A stretch of 64,000 bases of DNA, taken from Bolinopsis microptera (taxonomy: Eukaryota; Ctenophora; Tentaculata; Lobata; Bolinopsidae). The notes below the pieces were generated by a model that searched no databases, had not been told where the DNA came from, and was given only the letters and a program-made list of their open reading frames with translations. Positions within the stretch are counted from its first letter, which is position 1; each line of letters begins with the position of its first letter. This document shows, one piece after another, positions 60,431 to 64,000 of the stretch. Made by a program: the position numbers and the translations under genes. The DNA lies in the NCBI RefSeq assembly GCF_026151205.1, contig NC_087077.1, positions 18,398,475-18,462,474 of the forward strand, read 5' to 3'.

Positions 60431-60899
60431 TTATGAGAGTTCTGGATACAATACAATTCCCACTTCCAACCACGGTTCCTGGGACTCACTGGGAACTGTG
60501 TTGTTGTTCTGGATCACAATCTCCCACTCAACACCCTTCAGTCCTACAGCTTCACTGTCGAATGTCATATAAATCACGTTACCTGATTAATAAGGGTTAT
60601 TTGACGGTTTCTTGTGTTCTCTTCCGCAGTTCCGCGATGTAGTTTTTGGTCCTGTCCCACCCAACCCTTCCAAGCAACCTCAATAAACTATACTATCGTT
60701 TGCCTCGGGGTCCAAGTCTCAACATACAGTATCAATTACCATTCTGTAACGCAGTTAATTAAATTTAAAACATAACATAATATAAGATTTAAACGTTATA
60801 CTTACCACAGCAGTTTTTTTAGTTTTGTTTTTCCATCCAGTGTCACATGTCTCACAGCATGTCCATAGCATCATTCCGATATTTCCTTCCCCACACGCT
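60431..60899 (-). CDS. Cysteine-rich, possibly CUB-containing gene, 3' exons
   Basis: Exon 60899-60806 has an acceptor (TTTATTCCAG) and a consensus donor (GTAAGTAT). It encodes ACGEGNIGMMLWTCCETCDT then GWKNKTKKTAV, with five cysteines in 31 residues. Exon 60582-60431 follows acceptor TTATTAATCAG and encodes NVIYMTFDSEAVGLKGVEWE, then about 29 more residues to a TAA stop. NVIYMTFDSE..GLKGVEWEI resembles the last two strands of a CUB domain. Exon 1 ends in phase 0 and exon 2 starts in phase 1, so they cannot join directly. A 4-base microexon (AATG between TTACAG and GTAATT, at about 60739) would fix this and give VNGNVIYM, but that is speculation. Upstream exons were not found; a foldback element lies next to them. 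Confidence 0.4.
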
Positions 60900-61054
60900 C
60901 TGGAATAAATAACGTTATATATTATTACAACTGGTAAATCGTTTGTGAAGAATATGGAAATCGTTATTATGCTCAGTACACTTCAGATCTGTTTCCAATT
61001 TAATTAGATTTAAAACAAGAGTGTGATAATGTAACTACATCGTATTCCAGACTA

Positions 61055-61880
61055 AAAACAAGTGTTAAAACAAATTCAAAACGTAAAAAACATATATCTG
61101 GTCAAAAAAATTTGTGTACATTAATTTATTTTTTAATATCAACTTTATCCAAAAATTCGATACAAAAAAGTCATATAACAAAATTCATAACAAAATAGTT
61201 TATACGACGACAAACTTTTCTGTCATACGTTTGTATGACCCGCCGCTGTCGAAGTACGCTAACAGTGAAGACCTACATCATTGAAGACGCTACATAGTGA
61301 AACGACCGTGGGGGTAGCAACCGTGATACAAAAACTTTTATAGTAAATACTTGTACATTCCCAAAACTACACTATTTCATACTTTACAGACAGGGATTGT
61401 CATACACATATGTAGTGATAATTTAGTGATATTTTAGTTTTGTTTACTTCTGAGTACAGGACCACATCTCACACACGCACACTTCCGCCTACCTATTCAA
61501 CACACTAACCCTTATAACATCAATCAAACCATATTAGGCTCCCACGTTTACCCACTTCTCATTGGTCCCTACGATTCCCGACCATTTTTTCACTCCACAC
61601 TATACATACCTCCACACTTCACATCATCACCTGTTCACCGTTGTAGCACATCCTGCTTCCTGTATCAGTGTAGTATATTTAGTAGTATTTTAGGATGTAA
61701 CATATTTACTATAAAAGTGTTGTCGTCGTATAAACAAATATTGTTATAATTTTGTTATGACTTTTTATTGTATCGAATTTTTGGATAAAGTTGATTGATT
61801 AAAAATAAATTAATGTACACAAATTTTTGCCTCAATAGATGTTTTTTAACGTTTTGAATTTTTTAACACTGTTTTTTAAG
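61055..61880. mobile_element. Foldback element, ~830 bp
   Basis: The left arm (61059-61212, with TTCGATACAAAAAAGTCATA and ACGACGACAA) is the inverted counterpart of the right arm (61710-61872, with TATGACTTTTTATTGTATCG and GTTGTCGTCG). The arms are about 155 bp and have diverged by several bases and small indels. About 500 bp of unrelated, C-rich, non-coding DNA lies between. Confidence 0.75.
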
Positions 61881-62082
61881 ATCATGAATACGATTGTATT
61901 AACAATGAAACGTAGAGTAATCTCCTTTCCCTATAAGAGCATTTTTACTTGTCGCAACAACCCGGGATAAAGATAGATATACTTCATTTTATACATATTC
62001 TCTTCGTTGAATTTAGCTTAAGAAAGAGTCGCAAATTGCAGCATGTTTAAACTTAATCTTTCGTAATTTCGTAATTTTACAG

Positions 62083-62706
62083 GATTCAAGCTCAAACACA
62101 GTCCTATAACCAAACATACCCACTTCCCAAACCCGACACTCTCTCTGACAGACCAGAATGGAAACTTTAACAGAAGTAAGAAATGATGATCTGGCCGCAC
62201 AAGGAACAACCATTAAATGATTAACCTTTAAAAGAATCATAATTGGTAATTTTCTCATAAGCTGGTCAGGAATTCTCACATCATATATTTACAAGGTGTA
62301 TCTCATGGAAGGAGAAGACTGGACATACTACGGAATCACGATACTTCCGATCTATCAGCCGAACAGAAACGAAAACAATGCTGAAGAAGTCCAAGACCAA
62401 TATCGACCCTGGTGTACAAGAGTAAGGACGGTGGAGGAGGCGCTGGAGGAGGCGCCGCCTCAGTTCCCGAGCTCTCCTCACTCTTTCTCTCCTTACAAAC
62501 CCTCCACTCCAGCTTCGATAACGGGTAATTCCAGCTCAGTAACAGCAGAGCAACTCCCTGCTAGTGAAGCAGACCACCACCGGACAGTGAACCCCGTGGC
62601 AGCACTTTCAACAATGTCACTAGGTGACACGCTGGTCTCCCGTGACCCCCACTTTAACCTTCGTAAAAATCAGGGCCTTCCTCGCGACATGCATTCCGTC
62701 CCCTAG
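62083..62706 (+). CDS. Two 3' exons of an unrecognised protein
   Basis: Exon 62083-62175 follows acceptor CGTAATTTTACAG, encodes FKLKHSPITKHTHFPNPTLS then LTDQNGNFNR, and ends in phase 1 at AACAGAA|GTAAGA. Exon 62270-62706 follows CTGGTCAG in the matching phase and gives ILTSYIYKVYLMEGEDWTYY then GITILPIYQPNRNENN. A serine/proline-rich tail of about 110 residues ends in a stop (QGLPRDMHSVP). AATAAA lies at 63204. The first part looks like a folded domain and the tail disordered. I do not recognise the family. A resemblance of YKVYLMEGEDWTYYGIT to a TM-adjacent loop of XK-related proteins was considered weak. The N-terminal exons are missing from my model. Confidence 0.4.
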
Positions 62707-62709
62707 CAA

Positions 62710-64000
62710 ACGCGACCTCCTTACCCTTCATGGAGGAAATAGAGAACAGAAAGAGTCCAAGTAGAAGTCTTCCCAGAATAGCTTTTGATTGAGACTATTT
62801 TTCGTGTTGTCAATTTTAATCTCGAATACAGCAAGTGCTCACTTTCGATTCAGTGATTGTTGAAATTTTTTGTCTGCTGAAAGAATGTATTTAAATCGTT
62901 GAATTTTGGATACAGAATGCGTTTTTAAATTACCCAGATGTTGTTTATGATAAATATTAACACGTTTATTTATTAATTATATCATCAACCAACGCCTTAT
63001 TTCTGAATTAAATTTGATCTTTGGGAACAATCGCAGTTTTTCGAAATTTCCGTTCCGCAAGGATAAAAATTTCTAAACTAAAGATGTAAAATTCAAATTC
63101 TTGGCGAGTGATTTACTTACCGTAGAAAAAAAAAGTATGTTGGTTTTTTTTTCTTCCCCCAAAAGTAAAACTAATTAATTTAACTAATACACCACGTTTT
63201 CTCAATAAATGACCATGCACAGTCCAACAGTTGACTCGACTGTAGCAATGATTCCAGTTTCAACAGATTTTACTTTTATAAACATCCTAAAATCGATTTC
63301 ATCTAATCCTCATCCCATTCCCCCCCCCTTCACAATGCTATTGGACAAATGTACCTACCAATCTCAAGTCCCATTTTTGCTGAAGCCTGTTCCAACAAAA
63401 TATAATCAGAATCAAAACCCAATTTACTGTTTGCCCGTTTTTTAGTGAGTGCCAACTAATTATCATATATTAATAACCTTATTACAGTATATTCACTTTT
63501 TCATGTCATATAATTATCTTCGCGAAACCTGATAGCTCACTTTGTGCTACTAGTGATAAAAGACTAAATTTGTTTTAAAGACCCCGGGCCGCCCTTTAAG
63601 GGCTTATGAAACCGTTTATTTGACAACATAAAATATATAAATAATCTGAAAAAAAACGTAACATTCATGTCAATACTAACTGAAATAATATAATCTGTAG
63701 TTAAAATAATAAACTTACTGTCACATAATAAGATATAGATTAATAAAATGAATCTCTTTTATTTCCACACTTATTCTCACAACCAACATTATAGTCACAC
63801 ATACCCAAAACTTTAAATTTTATCAATTACAAATGTCCACATCTATACGACTCTATCTTTTAGTTAAAAAGTCAGGGTGCAACGAAGCAGTCCCTATTAT
63901 ATATCATACGGAATAGCTACGTACGACTAAGCATTGAGAATTAACAACAGACCCTTCTAGTTTTAAACAACTTTCTCAACCTTCAAACTCTTGTCGTTTT
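62710..64000. other. 3' flank, no gene seen
   Basis: AT-rich DNA. It includes the AATAAA at 63204-63209 that could end the upstream gene and a 78-codon frame at 63209-63445 without splice or domain support. Confidence 0.35.

Noticed and set aside
62270-62420. XK-related scramblase identity
   Set aside because: Resemblance is limited to one short YKVYLMEGEDWTYYGIT-like stretch. The following sequence lacks the expected membrane segments.
1-64000. CRISPR arrays, rRNA and canonical tRNA genes
   Set aside because: No spaced direct-repeat array of the right geometry, no rRNA core sequence and no cloverleaf with intact A and B boxes was noticed on reading.

Overview
The window looks like genomic DNA of an invertebrate animal. 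Introns are GT-AG. Coding exons carry metazoan extracellular modules (kringle, a galactose-binding-like fold, a sushi-like module) and a PH plus IRS-type PTB docking protein. Animal-type telomeric CCCTAA repeats occur internally, and the DNA is dense in transposon debris and foldback repeats. I cannot fix the phylum from sequence alone. Most real genes are split into exons of 12-200 codons, so long open frames are a poor guide and most exons were found by reading splice sites and phase.

Layout. 1-12.4 kb is repeat-rich: an inverted minisatellite, a telomere-like array enclosed by inverted 14-15-mers, a degenerate Crypton-like tyrosine recombinase present twice, LINE-like debris, and an eroded C2H2-plus-transposase DNA transposon. 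12.5-20.1 kb holds a minus-strand gene for a secreted or membrane protein: signal peptide, six-cysteine kringle in three exons, galactose-binding-like module, sushi-like module. A likely 5' UTR exon lies near a GC-rich CCAAT/E-box region at 20.1 kb. The same region probably also drives a plus-strand gene whose signal-peptide exon lies at 20328-20437. 20.4-50 kb is mostly non-coding but contains at least five short ATG-containing exons, each ending in a phase-0 donor.

50.2-55.2 kb carries an eight-exon docking-protein gene of the IRS/DOK class: PH domain, IRS-type PTB domain, and a tail with tyrosine motifs including YMNM. Its second exon begins in phase 0, so every upstream short exon could splice to it. 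My main proposal is that 27.4-50.3 kb is an array of alternative promoters and first exons giving this adaptor different N-termini. E-boxes (CACGTG) and CCAAT boxes lie upstream of several of them. This is inference from splice phase and motifs and needs transcript data.

55.2-64 kb contains a degenerate tandem duplication, a foldback element, two minus-strand exons of a cysteine-rich, possibly CUB-containing protein, and two plus-strand exons ending an unrecognised protein. A 1.36-kb nearly perfect inverted-repeat element with TTAA flanks sits at 47.9-49.3 kb.
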